From Kalmusia sp. IMI 367209 (lineage: Eukaryota; Ascomycota; Dothideomycetes; Pleosporales; Didymosphaeriaceae), in assembly GCA_027946365.1 (NCBI GenBank), contig JAPEUQ010000001.1:2294001-2358000 (forward strand): DNA of 64,000 nucleotides. Reading direction: 5' to 3'. Numbering within the stretch: position 1 is the first letter of the stretch; each line of letters begins with the position of its first letter. The translations under genes and the position numbers were made by a program. Below the pieces are notes generated by a model. That model saw only the letters and a list, made by a program, of their open reading frames with translations. It was not told the origin of the DNA and searched no databases. This document shows positions 46,313-57,668 of this stretch, piece by piece.

Positions 46313-49300
46313 CTAACCCCGCCATTCATCCTTCAGCACCCACCTGCCCCTCCTTGCACCCCCTCCCTTCTCCATTTTCGCAATTAGCTTTAGCATCTCC
46401 TTGAACTCCTCACTCCTACCCGGCACCGCCCTACAGTAATGATCGAAGTGATCGACCAACATCTGCGTAGGCACAACGCCGCCATGCGTGATCATGAAGT
46501 CGCGGATGCGCTCTAGCATTTGGCGGCCGCGTAACGAGGTAGGCTGCGGCGTATTCGAGCGCGAGGAGCCAGGCGATAGGGTACCTGCAGGTGTGACGGG
46601 GAGCGAGCGACCCTGGCGAGCTGCGAGATTAGATAGGACGGATGAAGAAGAGGGTCCTGCAGCGCCGCTACGAGCACCGCCGCGGCGGCCGCCGCGCGTG
46701 TTATGCATGCCGACGCGTGCAGGTGGTGGCCGTTGCTCAGGACGACCGGCTTCGCCGTGAAGGCCTGTCCAAGTTGGTACGCCTACAGGAACGTGTTGTG
46801 CCTGCTCCATGCTCTTCTTGAGCTGTTCAGCTGCAATCGTAGCTTGACGCTTAGCTTCGCGATGGATGAAGGCTGGATCGGCTTGCACCTTGCGCTTGCG
46901 GCCGGCAGTAGTGGTGTTCATGATGGCATCATGCTCGAGCACAGAATGCACACCTGACTTTGCGAAGATGGAAGACATTAGGCGCAAGTCTGACTTGTCC
47001 TCTTCGCCGTCTTCTTTCGTTGACTCCTCGGCATCGGAAGCGGGACCTTGGTATGCCTCCGTAGCTGCGATGCCTTTCACTGCCGCGAGATGCTCTTGCG
47101 TAGTTATATCCGACGCTACTGGCGCTGTTGTGCCATTCGTAGTCCTACCGTCCTTGTCGAACTGAACTTCTGATCCCCGGAACATATTTCCTGTCTCCGT
47201 CTCACCGTCGGCTTTGTCACTGCCAAGCGTGAAAAGGTCGTGTAAATCGCTCATCTGGAATGTCTGACGCTGTTTTGGATCCTTTAGTACTTTGTTTGTA
47301 AGGAACTGCTTGAAAATCTGACGGTGATAGATCTTCTCTTCAATGGTACCAGCAGACATGAGACGGTATATTTCAACCTCTCGCTTCTGTCCAAGACGCC
47401 ATGAGCGCTCACGAGCCTGAATGTCGGTCGACGGGTTCCAATCGGGATCATAGATGATCACACGATCTGCACCCGTGAGATTTACACCGAGACCTCCGAC
47501 TTTCGTTGTGAGGAGAAATACATGAAGATTCGGATTGTTATTGAATTCATCGACCATGTCCTGTCGGTTCTTGATAGGAGTCTCACCGTCCATGCGTCGA
47601 TAGTTGATGCCAGGTAACCGGTCAAGGTATTTCTGGAGAATATCAAGCATGATGCGATGCTGAGCAAAAAGAAGCGTTTTATGTCCGCCTTTGACCCAGA
47701 GTGAAAGTAGCTCCTTGACAACCTGCATTTTACCTGACTTGTTCGCAACGCCATATTCATAGCCAGGCTTCTTCGACAGGTTCTTGTGATCCACGAGATC
47801 GGGATGATTGCAAACTTTGCGAAGGATATCGATGCCGAATAGCATCTGTCGCTTGCCACTAGATATCGACTTCATGTCGTCTGATTGCAAGAAACTTTCG
47901 TATGCCTCTCGCTGCTGTCGCGTTAACTTGCAGAACAAGACTTGCTCCCTCTTCTGTGGAAGATCTGCTGCGACGTCGACCTTGAAGCGCTGTAGGAGAT
48001 ATGGGCTGATGGCGTCTTTCAGCGTCTCTGCACATTGCCTAGCAGTCTCGAATTCTAGATTAGATGCGTTCGCATACCCGCCTCGTTTGATAGGGAATTC
48101 GAATTGATTGCGAAAATTGACTAGAGTGCCCAAGCGCATTGGAAAAATGAAGTCGAACAATGACCATAGCTCCGTGAGATTATTCTGCATCGGAGTGCCC
48201 GAAAGGATGATGCGACTCGAAGTGCGTAGCTCTTTGCAATGGATTGTCACGGCAGCATCAGGGTTCCGTATCTTGTGACCCTCATCGAGAATAGCAGTCT
48301 CCCAGTCGACTGGTACCAGAAACTCTGAATATGTTTGAAGGCCAGTGTAAGTGGTGACTAAAACATGGCCATCACGCTTGACCTTCTCGACGATCTTTTT
48401 GGCAGCTTTTCCAGTACTCGTCAATGTTTCATCATAGTGCCCATACTCTCGAAGTTCCATTTCACGCTCCATTCGATCTTCGTTACGGGTATCGAGCATA
48501 CCAGTCCCGGATGAATGTAGGATGGATACGCGTAGTGCCGGCCACCATCGATGAAATTCGTTCACCCACTGTTTCATCACAGTAGCTGGGCATACCACAA
48601 TGACAGGTCGGGCGAGTTTCTTCGAATAATGCAGTCCAGCGATGAAGGATATGGCTTGAATAGTCTTGCCCAGGCCCATTTCGTCCCCAACGATACCGCC
48701 CACATTTTGAGAATAAAGTTCCCACAGCCACTGTACACCAGTCTTTTGATAATCGAACAGGGCTGGGTAGATGTCGCCCGGTATTTTGAATCCGTCACCC
48801 AACTCAGTGTCCGGTTCCGTGGGATGAGGCTTAAAGCATTCCTCCTCATTTTCATTATCCTCGATGGCGTGGCCACTTTTCTCTGTCGCGCGCTTGCGTG
48901 CCGCCGCGCGTTTCTCAGACCAGGCGCGTATTCGATTTCGATACACCTTCTCATTACCGTCATCAACACCCGCGAGGTCTTCATGCTCATCCGCGGTTTG
49001 GGAAGCCCTCGCCTTTTGCTTCGTCATCTTGTTAGACGCTGTGCGCTTTCGACCGACGCTTTCCTCTTTGTATTCATCATTTGTGAGATCTTCGGTGTCA
49101 TTTTCGGAGTCTCCCAGAGCTGCAAGTTGACGATCGCTCATACCAGGAGCGTATGCATCATCGGACTCATTGTCAGGTGTCTCTGGTGCGCCACTGGTCT
49201 CTCTCGAGCTGACAGTACCCGTGGCTGGGGTCATCCGTCGCTTCTTCCTTGGGCGTGGGGTCCCGGGAGGATCGGTGGCAGTTGAAGGCGAATCTGCGAC

Positions 49301-49993
49301 ATCAAAGCCGGGTTTCATGAGGTTTTGGTGCGATACGGGGCCTTTGGCGGCTTCTTCGACCATGTCCTCTAGCTCAGCATCGTGCATCGCCTCGCCAAGC
49401 GTCCCAGATGCCGGCTTCTCCTGCGCCAGCTTTGAAAAAGGTGTAATTTTGCCAGTGCGTATGAGAAAATCACGTCGACTCTCGTTCGGCAAAGGCCCAT
49501 TCACGCCATCCTTCGCTGAGTAGTCCTCGCCTGGGACCTGATGTCTTTCGTTAATACGCTGCTGTATTACATCAAGTTCTTCATCTATGTCATCGATCTT
49601 CTTCTGATAGTTCGCAATCTCAGCCCGTATCTTGAGCTTTTGCGACTCGACCATAGGCATAGCCAACCGGTTCCGCAGTTTCTGTATCGCTTGCTGACAT
49701 CGCTTGGCCTCGTTTTCAGCCTTTTCCATGCGCTTCTTGTCTCGCTCATTGGCCTGCTCGGTGAGCAGCTGGTCGGCCTGCCTGCCAATATCTCGCTCCA
49801 AATCATCCTGATCTCGTGTGCCGGTAGTGAGGAATTTCAGCCGTGTCTCTTCGTCAGCATCTGAAGGCAGCTCGTCCTCTAGGACGGACGCATCTCCTTC
49901 TTCTGCAGCAATATCCGGGGCGCTGGTTCCCACAAAGTCGACGACGGAATCTTGGCCTGGAGATGCAGCGACCGAATAAGGTGAAGAGGCCAT
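46313..49993 (-). CDS. CSB/Rad26-type SNF2 ATPase (transcription-coupled repair)
   Basis: DNA-dependent ATPase of the SNF2 family, Rad26/CSB/ERCC6 branch, which binds stalled RNA polymerase II and starts transcription-coupled nucleotide excision repair. One uninterrupted exon, 1226 aa. An acidic N-terminus and coiled coil (about 85-145) are followed by a basic, Ser-rich region. The ATPase starts near residue 405 (YPALFDYQKTGVQWLWEL) with Walker A GDEMGLGKT (about 436-444) and DEGH as motif II (about 570), the CSB-type box. The C-terminal helicase lobe holds LLTTKVGGLGVNLT and DPDWNPSTDIQARERSWRLGQ. The tail is Arg/Gly-rich and ends with a short helical domain (QMLVDHFDHYCRAVPGRSEEF). Lack of introns over 3.7 kb is notable but not odd. 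Confidence 0.95.
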   Translation of the reverse strand: MASSPYSVAASPGQDSVVDFVGTSAPDIAAEEGDASVLEDELPSDADEETRLKFLTTGTRDQDDLERDIGRQADQLLTEQANERDKKRMEKAENEAKRCQQAIQKLRNRLAMPMVESQKLKIRAEIANYQKKIDDIDEELDVIQQRINERHQVPGEDYSAKDGVNGPLPNESRRDFLIRTGKITPFSKLAQEKPASGTLGEAMHDAELEDMVEEAAKGPVSHQNLMKPGFDVADSPSTATDPPGTPRPRKKRRMTPATGTVSSRETSGAPETPDNESDDAYAPGMSDRQLAALGDSENDTEDLTNDEYKEESVGRKRTASNKMTKQKARASQTADEHEDLAGVDDGNEKVYRNRIRAWSEKRAAARKRATEKSGHAIEDNENEEECFKPHPTEPDTELGDGFKIPGDIYPALFDYQKTGVQWLWELYSQNVGGIVGDEMGLGKTIQAISFIAGLHYSKKLARPVIVVCPATVMKQWVNEFHRWWPALRVSILHSSGTGMLDTRNEDRMEREMELREYGHYDETLTSTGKAAKKIVEKVKRDGHVLVTTYTGLQTYSEFLVPVDWETAILDEGHKIRNPDAAVTIHCKELRTSSRIILSGTPMQNNLTELWSLFDFIFPMRLGTLVNFRNQFEFPIKRGGYANASNLEFETARQCAETLKDAISPYLLQRFKVDVAADLPQKREQVLFCKLTRQQREAYESFLQSDDMKSISSGKRQMLFGIDILRKVCNHPDLVDHKNLSKKPGYEYGVANKSGKMQVVKELLSLWVKGGHKTLLFAQHRIMLDILQKYLDRLPGINYRRMDGETPIKNRQDMVDEFNNNPNLHVFLLTTKVGGLGVNLTGADRVIIYDPDWNPSTDIQARERSWRLGQKREVEIYRLMSAGTIEEKIYHRQIFKQFLTNKVLKDPKQRQTFQMSDLHDLFTLGSDKADGETETGNMFRGSEVQFDKDGRTTNGTTAPVASDITTQEHLAAVKGIAATEAYQGPASDAEESTKEDGEEDKSDLRLMSSIFAKSGVHSVLEHDAIMNTTTAGRKRKVQADPAFIHREAKRQATIAAEQLKKSMEQAQHVPVGVPTWTGLHGEAGRPEQRPPPARVGMHNTRGGRRGGARSGAAGPSSSSVLSNLAARQGRSLPVTPAGTLSPGSSRSNTPQPTSLRGRQMLERIRDFMITHGGVVPTQMLVDHFDHYCRAVPGRSEEFKEMLKLIAKMEKGGGARRGRWVLKDEWRG

Positions 49994-50567
49994 TAGTGCA
50001 GTAAAGCTATAGTGGCCAAAGAAAATGAGTTGCGGTGGCGGTAGGAACGAACGGGTTGCGCGGATGAGTCGAGGAATCGCGTCGAAAGGTTAGGTTGCGG
50101 GAAAGGAGCGGGGTGAGCGGGCGCGGTGGCAAGTTGAAGAGAAGCACATGGCGAGGAAGGTGAGAAAGGCGGCGGTGAATGAAGATTAACTATTCACCAG
50201 GCGGCACTCGAACAATGGTGCATTTCGTCATTGGACGCGATAGGTGGTCCGTGCGAGACTCGAAGTCACGTTTCTTCGTAATTACGCGCCTCCTCCATCC
50301 AGAAGCATGTGCTTGGCATGAGTCAACATCAGGTACATTTCATAGTCGATGATTCAATAGTAGGCTATCGCGTGTTGGCAATCACAAGCCTTTGTTCTTT
50401 GCCTCTCGCTCGTTCCCAGCATAGACACTACGAGGAATCCTAGCTCGCGTCTATAGTAATAAGGCAAAAGTCTGTGCAATGTCTTCGCCTGTTCTGCGCA
50501 CCCTGAGCCAAGACGGCCCACAATACGTTCCTATGCTTTGTCCTAGTGCTACGGTTTCCCTCCGCTC
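49994..50567. other. intergenic, nothing recognised
   Basis: Upstream of the CSB gene and downstream of the amadoriase. No supported frame. Confidence 0.5.
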
Positions 50568-52132
50568 CTAGAGCTTCGACTTCGCGGGGTCATTGTTCCA
50601 ACCTGGCATGTCAGCAAGATCTTTCGCGGGCGCTCTTCGCCTTGACTTCAGCGCGTCACCACCCGGGCGCCATCTCCAAGCGTTGGCCAGATCATCCGAC
50701 AGGTTGTCTTCTACCAATTCTACCACGTGTTTGCCAATGTTTGGCAAGAGTTTGAAAGTGTGACTACGTATTGGTCAGCTTTGATCTACATTGAGTGCTA
50801 GGAACAATCGATGGTGGGCTGTAGGCTGAATTTACCCAGGCCACAACGAGGATTCTCAAGAAAAATATATCCCGTGACAGTGAACCTGAACGGATAACTT
50901 ACCCGCTATCACCAGTGGCCAATATGAAATTCTTCCATTTCGGATGCTCGCAAATGAGCAACGCAGCATCAGCTGTATCTGTACACCAGCATAGTGCTCG
51001 GTTGAAGAGCGTCTTATCTTTAAATTGAGGAAGAAAGGTATCGATGGCTCTCCGGATGCTCTTCTCCGATGCGTCTGGATATGTGTCTGTTGGATGTTTC
51101 GCATGTGATCTTGGTACGGAGATGCTCTTGGGAGCATCTGCGCCAAAGGGCTGATGCTGCTTGAAACGTGTGAATCCAGGGAACTCGTCGCATACTTTGA
51201 TCACGCCGTACTCGTCTGGCTCGAAAAAGAAGCCAATGTCGCCGTTGTAAACTACGGGCGAGTTTTGATACTCAGCCGCTTCATGAGGTGTGAGACGCAT
51301 TTGGGCATACACCCAGGCCTGCCGGGTAGGTCAGTGACAGTCACTTGATGGTTGCAAATTCCACTCACCTTTGAGCAACATTGGTCCTCAAGGTCTACCA
51401 AGACTGAACTCCACGCTCCCGCAGCGAGAACAACCTTGTCTGCGTAATATTTCGTCCCATCCACCGTTTCGATTCCTATACATGTTGCACCGTCTTCCGC
51501 GAAAAGCGGTCGCTTGAATGACCCAGCATCGCCGAACCCAAACTTGACACCATTTTCTAGTAACACCAACCCGATAGCCCTGATCGCTTTCGCTGCAGCC
51601 AACCAACCACCATCATGGCTAAAAATGGCCTTCCAACCTCTGACATTTTCCCTGTCCAGTTTAGGGGCTTTTTCCAAGATTTGATCCTCACTATCTAGCC
51701 ACTCGTTTGTCTGTTCTAGTCCTACGCCAGCATCAAGCAGTTGTTGATACTGTTTGCGCAGCGAGGCTATCTCTTGCTCTGAAGATGCACAATCTAGCTG
51801 GGCTCCAGTCAGTTTTAAGTACCCTGGTGGATAAAAATGGCTGAACATACTCTACCGGTATTGTGAAAGAACGGCTTGAAAAGGTCGTCATTCCTCCACA
51901 TATCCCGTGCTTCCAAGCTCAACTGCACATCCACCTTATTCCGTAAACGAATTCCCATGATTTTGTTGAGATCATTTCCAGCTGACTGGGCTGATGGGAT
52001 CTCATAAGTGTCGAGGACTGTAATGTTTGAGGGAGTGTACCCAGATCGAAGCAAATGCAACGCTGTCGAAGATCCAATTGTCCCTCCTCCTCCAACAACA
52101 ATGATTTTGGTATTCGCTCGTGAAGCAGCCAT
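50568..52132 (-). CDS. FAD-dependent fructosyl-amino-acid oxidase (amadoriase)
   Basis: Flavoenzyme that oxidatively deglycates fructosyl amino acids, giving amino acid, glucosone and H2O2; possibly peroxisomal or cytosolic. Exons 51851-52132, 51369-51797, 50903-51318 and 50568-50763 give 440 aa, normal for the family. FAD-binding GGGGTIG at 14-20. The C-terminal half has CWCTDTAD, which includes the Cys region expected to bind FAD covalently, then ATGDSGHTFKLLPNIGKHV and AWRWRPG, both typical of amadoriases and related sarcosine-oxidase-type enzymes. The last intron (139 nt) is long, but frame and family continue across it. It ends without an obvious SKL-type signal (the final residues are PAKSKL, so SKL precedes nothing and may act as a PTS1 signal). 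A saccharopine- or sarcosine-oxidase function is an alternative. Confidence 0.9.
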
Positions 52133-53077
52133 GTCAGAGAGCTGTTATCGTGACCATGAGCTATATCGGCAATGGCGCTTGCGGTGTGTCATTTCAAGCG
52201 CTTAAGTATCGAGGAGCTCAGAACACGCCACCTCGTGAATGAAACGATATCGACAACTCTGGTCAGCACGGGTTGGATCTATCGATGTATTGACTAATAG
52301 CCACTCCGCGCGCAGCATCCTTTATTCCACCCGGGGACACATCGGAGCAGTAGCAGCTAATGGCGAAATGTCGGACTGTTAAAGTTTCCCTTTACGGCTA
52401 GCGTAGAGCGCATCACGATATGTGGGGAAAGTGTCTTGACGCCTTATCGACGAAATTGCATGATAACCTAGAGCAAATAATTTAGACTTAGCATTGAAAT
52501 ACACACCAGACCGAATGGACGCAGACCAGACAAAACCATCGTTGTCGTTCCGTGAGCCTTTTGCGAGTTTAGACCATGAATCAGCACATGGCGCGGGGTG
52601 CCAGGCGACTGGTTCAACACGCCGCCTATCTCCGAGCCTGCGGTTTGACGCCGATTCAAGGCGTTCCCCTGCTGGGAGCCAAGCTACTAGCATGCGCAAG
52701 ATTCTAAAGTACTGTTATTTTATCTGCATACAGTTAGCGAAACAATCACAAGAACTGTACCTCAGAGCTGCGTGCCTTCCACACCGTCATATTCTCCAAG
52801 CACAGAGCACGGATATGATTCGTCCCTTGCTCCACAACCCGTATCAGTACAATCTGGGGAAGTTAAGATCGCGAACTAGCTCGGACCCACAGATAAGTCG
52901 GCTTCCCTGGAGTGGGAGGCGGAGAAGAAGGAATGCATAGCCGCCGCTATAGCATGGGTCATGTCTTTGTATAAAGACTCCCCTGAATACTGGCAAGAGC
53001 GCGTTGTCTTCATTAGGAACTTTCACTTTCAAGACCGCTCTTCCGCTGCCCAACCATAGTAGTGGCACTTCTCCGAC
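52133..53077. other. divergent upstream region, nothing recognised
   Basis: Between the amadoriase and the UNC93-like transporter. No supported frame. Confidence 0.5.
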
Positions 53078-54692
53078 ATGGCTGACTTCGATGCCGCTCC
53101 TCCCAATACTAAAGCTGGTGGCAATGATGATGCTCTCCGAGCGAAGGGCAACGACCCGATGAATCCTCCTTCAGCCTCTCAATACGCCGATCAGAGGATC
53201 GACATGGATGCCTATGCAAGAGATGTTCCTGTTTGGAAGCGCGTATACCAACACAGCTTGACACAGATGATGCTCCTTAGTGTTCAGGCTTTCTGTGGCC
53301 CCGCTATGGCAGATGCAATCGCAGGTGCGCATTATCATAACGCCGTTATGGCCTTCAAACAAGACCTTGTGTTCTAAGACGGAAGCAGGCCTCGGTGGAG
53401 GTGGTCTCGCTACCCCGCAAACCTCCAATATCGCAGTTTCGATCAACTACGGCCTTCTAGCTATTGTCTGTCTGCTCGGAGGCCCAATCGTCAATAAGCT
53501 CGGCACAAAATGGGCTCTCGTCATCGGTGCCATGTCTTTCCCCATTCGAGGTTCCTCATATTACTGCAATAGCAAGTTCGGCACTCAATGGTATCTCATC
53601 TTCGGGGCCTTCTTCACTGGCATTGGTACAGGTTGTTGGTACGTTGCAGAATCAGGATCAATCATGTCACTTGCTCCTTCAGGTGCTCGTGGCAAGTATC
53701 TCGCGCTGTGGATCGTGTCGCGGAACTTAGGTCAGCTCGTCGGTGGTGCGATCAATTTATCGAAGAACCATCAAAAGGGTGTCACGGGAGGAGTCACGGG
53801 AGGAGTCACACCAGACACATATGTCGCCTTCCTCATCATCGAGAGTTTGGCTTTGCCGTTTGCTTTCCTGATTTCTCCGCTTGAGAATGTAGTCCGATCT
53901 GACGGCACAAGAATTTTGGTGTCAGAATCAATCGGCACGAAACAAGAGTTCAAAAAGATCAGGTTCACCATGACTTCCAAACTTATCGTTCTTTCCGCAT
54001 TATGGGCTTTCTGGTCTTTCTTTTATAGGTAAGTCTTTCCTCCCTTTAGTAAGATATAAGACTGGCTAATTTATAAAAGCGGCACCTGGTCTACCTACCT
54101 CGGAACCTACTTCTCCGTCCGCTCGCGCGCCCTCTCCTCTCTTATCTCCCCATTCTTTTGCATTATCGGCTGCTTCGGCCTCGGTTTCATCCTCGACATG
54201 AAAAACGTCTCTCAACGACGGCGCGCCCAACTCGGCCTCTTCACTGTCGTCTCTCTCAACCTCGGTGTCTACATCTGGTCCATCGTCATGCAAGTCCGTT
54301 TCAACGCCAACGCACCTGGGAAGATCGACTGGGATGAAAGCCTCTACGCAAAAGCCTTCCTGCCTTACTTCTTCGTTCAGACCACCGGCCCGCTCTCGCA
54401 GTCGTACATGTATTGGCTGCTCAGCTCTTTTGCAACAGATGCGCAGAGCAACGTGAGGAATGGTGCGGCATTCAGGTGTCTCGAGGCTGTCGGTCAGGCT
54501 GTTAGTTATGGGATGAATACGCAAATTAAGACAAGTCCGTTGATTGGCTTCTGTGTTACGTTTGGGCTTATGGGTGCTGCGGTTCTGCCTATGTTTATGC
54601 TGGTGAACCAAGTACCGGATCGTATCCCGGCCGACGTTATTGCTGAAGAGGAAGAGAAGGCGGCGGCGAAAATTGTGGAAAAGGGGACGTAG
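53078..54692 (+). CDS. UNC93-like MFS transporter
   Basis: Multi-pass transporter of the UNC93-like (DUF895) branch of the MFS. Exons 53078-53324, 53389-54028 and 54080-54692 give 499 aa. A hydrophilic N-terminus of about 60 residues is followed by WKRVYQHSLTQMMLLSVQAFCGPAM in helix 1, then NYGLLAIVCLLGGPIVNKLGTKW, FGAFFTGIGTGCWYVAESG, GRCLALW-like GKYLALWIVSRNLGQLVGG, and the UNC93-like C-half (GTWSTYLGTYFSV, LPYFFVQTTGPLSQSYMYWL). The central loop contains a small tandem 12-bp repeat encoding VTGG units. Substrate unknown; the group is diverse in fungi. Confidence 0.9.
53781..53812. repeat. 12-bp tandem repeat inside transporter gene
   Basis: GTCACGGGAGGA occurs twice in direct succession, then a partial third copy. 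In frame, it codes VTGG repeats in a loop between helices. Confidence 0.85.
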
Positions 54693-55497
54693 TGAAGTAT
54701 TCGTAGCTGAACGACACAACTTCATGGGCCCAAGTGAAGTTTGTGGTCATAGTGATCTATCATTGTCTTGGCTCGCGGTGTTATGAAATTTGTCATATTC
54801 TTATAAGTGGCCGGACGATCGAGCTTACACAATTCACTGCAGTGCAAATGATTTCGTTGACAGCCACAGTAATAAGCCATTAATTTACATACAATATATT
54901 TCTCTTAGCTGTTTCCAAAGGTCATACACTATGAAAGGGAATTTACAACAAGAGGCTGAAGTTTTGTCTGAACGAGACGATGCCCACAGACCCGGTACAT
55001 GATTAGATGCTGGCTTATGGATTCACAAGAAGACGCAAGTGTTTGTAGGCGCGTTAAACGGTCAAAGGGGGGCATTGTCGAATATCCTCATCTGGTAGGT
55101 GGCCCTACTCTTTGCTAAAGATAGGAGCTTAGCTAAGTTTATCAAGTAGCCAGTCTACATCGACCGGAGAACACTCCGCAGCCACGTCCATGTGAACGGC
55201 GCCACCTACCCTTATCGCGGTTGCTCGGATACTAATTTGGTGCTAAAATCTATGGGGATGTCTCTGCTACACCGCGATGTCGCGATGATAGGGAGTTGAG
55301 AGTGAGTTAACGAGCATGTTGTAGACGTCAGCTTTCGGCTCCAGGTAACCAAGCCCGCGCTCTACAAAGTGTCAGACAACACGATCTATGAAGGGCAAGT
55401 TGATTTTCAAGATAATCGAGATCATGTGTTATTAAAGTCGTATAACACGCGGTAACATAGCCGTAGTAATAATATATGCGTTTCTTCGGCGTAAACT
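54693..55497. other. convergent 3' region, nothing recognised
   Basis: Between convergent transporter genes. No supported frame. Confidence 0.5.
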
Positions 55498-57668
55498 CTA
55501 AACCGCATCGCCCTCTCTTTCCCTGCCCTCTCCCCTCATCTCACCCTTCATTTTCTGTAACCTCTTCGCTACGTTATTACTCAAATACTTCTCGAAATTC
55601 GGGCTCAACGCGCTAAATACGATCAACAACACGCCAAAAGGAATCGTCGCATAGAACACGATGCGGAAGCTCTCGAGGTACGCTTTCTGTGTCGCAGCGC
55701 CTGCAGCAGCGATAATGTCGGGCGTGATGCCTGGGACAGCAGAGAAGTCTCCTGCGGTGATGCCGGCGAATAGTGCAGGGAGGGAAGAGCTGGGAAGACC
55801 GGCATTGGTGGCAGCAGGGACGACAAATTCGGGGAGATAGGTCGCGACCTTGTTTTGCAAGATGGAAACGTAGACTGTTTGTGCGACAGCTCCTCCGATG
55901 GCGCGGATAGAGCCTAGGACGCCCGTTGCGAGACCAATGTCCTGGGACTCCCAAAGCAGAGTCACTCCAGGAAATGAGATATTGTCAACCCAGCCGATGA
56001 CTGCAGGATAAATTAGATTGTTGCATATTTTACAGCCGGAGGGTAATCGAATGAAAACTTACCGAAAGTCGCTAAAACTCCAAGCGTGATAAAAGTCGCA
56101 TATGCATCAGGTTGTAGTCCAGCCTCGCCTGCCAGAAACGCTGTGCCCAAGGTAGAGAGGATGATGAGCTGCCACTTGACCTTGGGAAGGTAGGAGAGCG
56201 CAAAACCACCAAAGACCTGGCCGAGCAAGATACCACCACCGACAACTGAAGACGCCCAACCGATCTTGATAACATCTGTTGTGTAAATAGTACCGAGAAT
56301 GGTTGGCCATAGAACGGTTAGAGCGTAATACACCATCGCTCCCACAGTGGCTACCATGACGATGGCTACGTATTCGAGTTTCTTGAAGAGACGAGGTGGC
56401 ATAATTGCTTGACCTTTGAAAACGAACTGTTCGTATAGGCCGAATACGACAAGAGTGGCGGCACCGAGGAGAATGGTACAGAGAACAGCAGCTGCAAAAT
56501 GACTTAGCAATTATCATACGGGAGCCTTATAGAGGACCACTTACCGGAAGTCCAAGGATATGTGGTTCCTCCCCAACTTAGACCGATCAGGAAAAGGACC
56601 GTGCCGGCAATGAAAAGGAAAATTCCTACGAAATCAAGTTCCTTGAATTGCTGCCATTTTGTCTTGCCGGAAACGTGGAGTTGGTCGTAAGTCGGAGGAT
56701 GATAAAGAAACTGATACAAGATGATAGTAATGCCTGAAAGGATGATACCGAGGTAATATGACCACCTCCACCCTGCTGCTGTTTTGAGGATGAACGTTCG
56801 GGCAATTATAGGCCCAAAGACTGCGTAAAGTCAACAATTTCCTTTTATAATTGCGCTTTCACAAACTTACCAGCAAAAGGGAGTGATGAGAGGAAAACCA
56901 GTGTAACGATCGGGCCTCTGTGCTTGTTCGGTACCAATTCTCCAAGCACAATGCCGAACGAGAGCTGACCTGCTGCAGCAATTCCGTTCATCAAGTTCGC
57001 ACCAACGAGTGTGTTGATGTTCTGTGCGGTACCTCCAACGATACAACCAGCTAAGCCTAGTACGCTGGTTCCCATGACCATCCATTTGCGACCAAAAATG
57101 TCTGATAGGCGGCCCACAAGAAGGAAGCCGACTGCGGACCCAATAGTCCAGATTGTCGCCACCCAGTTCAGATTTTCAGACGGTCCAATATCAGCATTGA
57201 TCAATAAGCTGTGGAAAGTCAGCGTTACTGGTTACTGTCTGTAAATGGAGAGAAGCGGGTTTGACATGACGGATTTGAAAGTGCAAAAAACGTACAGCGT
57301 ATTGGCGGGTAAAACCCAACCGAGATAGGCGCAAATACTTCCGCAACAAACTGCCTGTGTGGAATGATTAGCTTGGCTCAATAATCTGCTGGTTGAACAG
57401 CCTGTAGGGTCGCAAGACTCTTGCTCGGGTTGTGTCAAATGGAAGAACATACAGTGACAGTACCAATGAACTGAATACTCCAGAAGTAACCCTTTGGCAT
57501 CTCCTCTAACGCACCCCCGATAGCATGGGTATCGACGAGATCCACGTGCCCGTCAGCGTGCACTTTCTTAACAACATGCACATCCTCAATGTGGTGGGCG
57601 CCGGCGTCCGATTTTTCGACTGATTCCGCCATGACGGCAGCAGCCTTCTCTTCAGCCATAAAACTCAA
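55498..57668 (-). CDS. TRI12-like MFS efflux transporter
   Basis: Fourteen-helix drug:H+ antiporter of the TRI12 type (fungal toxin/siderophore-type MFS). Exons 57453-57668, 57296-57354, 56871-57208, 56545-56820, 56063-56491 and 55498-56000 sum to 607 codons. The product is 606 aa from 57668 or 603 from the in-frame ATG at 57659. Motif A is clear (GRLSDIFGRKWMVMG), as are GANLMNGIAAAGQLS, RWSYYLGIILSGITIILY and the C-terminal GVLGSIRAIGGAVAQTVY. N-terminal 45 residues hydrophilic, His/Asp-rich. Helices follow at the expected spacing. No toxin-biosynthesis genes flank it, so the substrate is open; metabolite efflux or siderophore import are both known for relatives. Confidence 0.93.
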
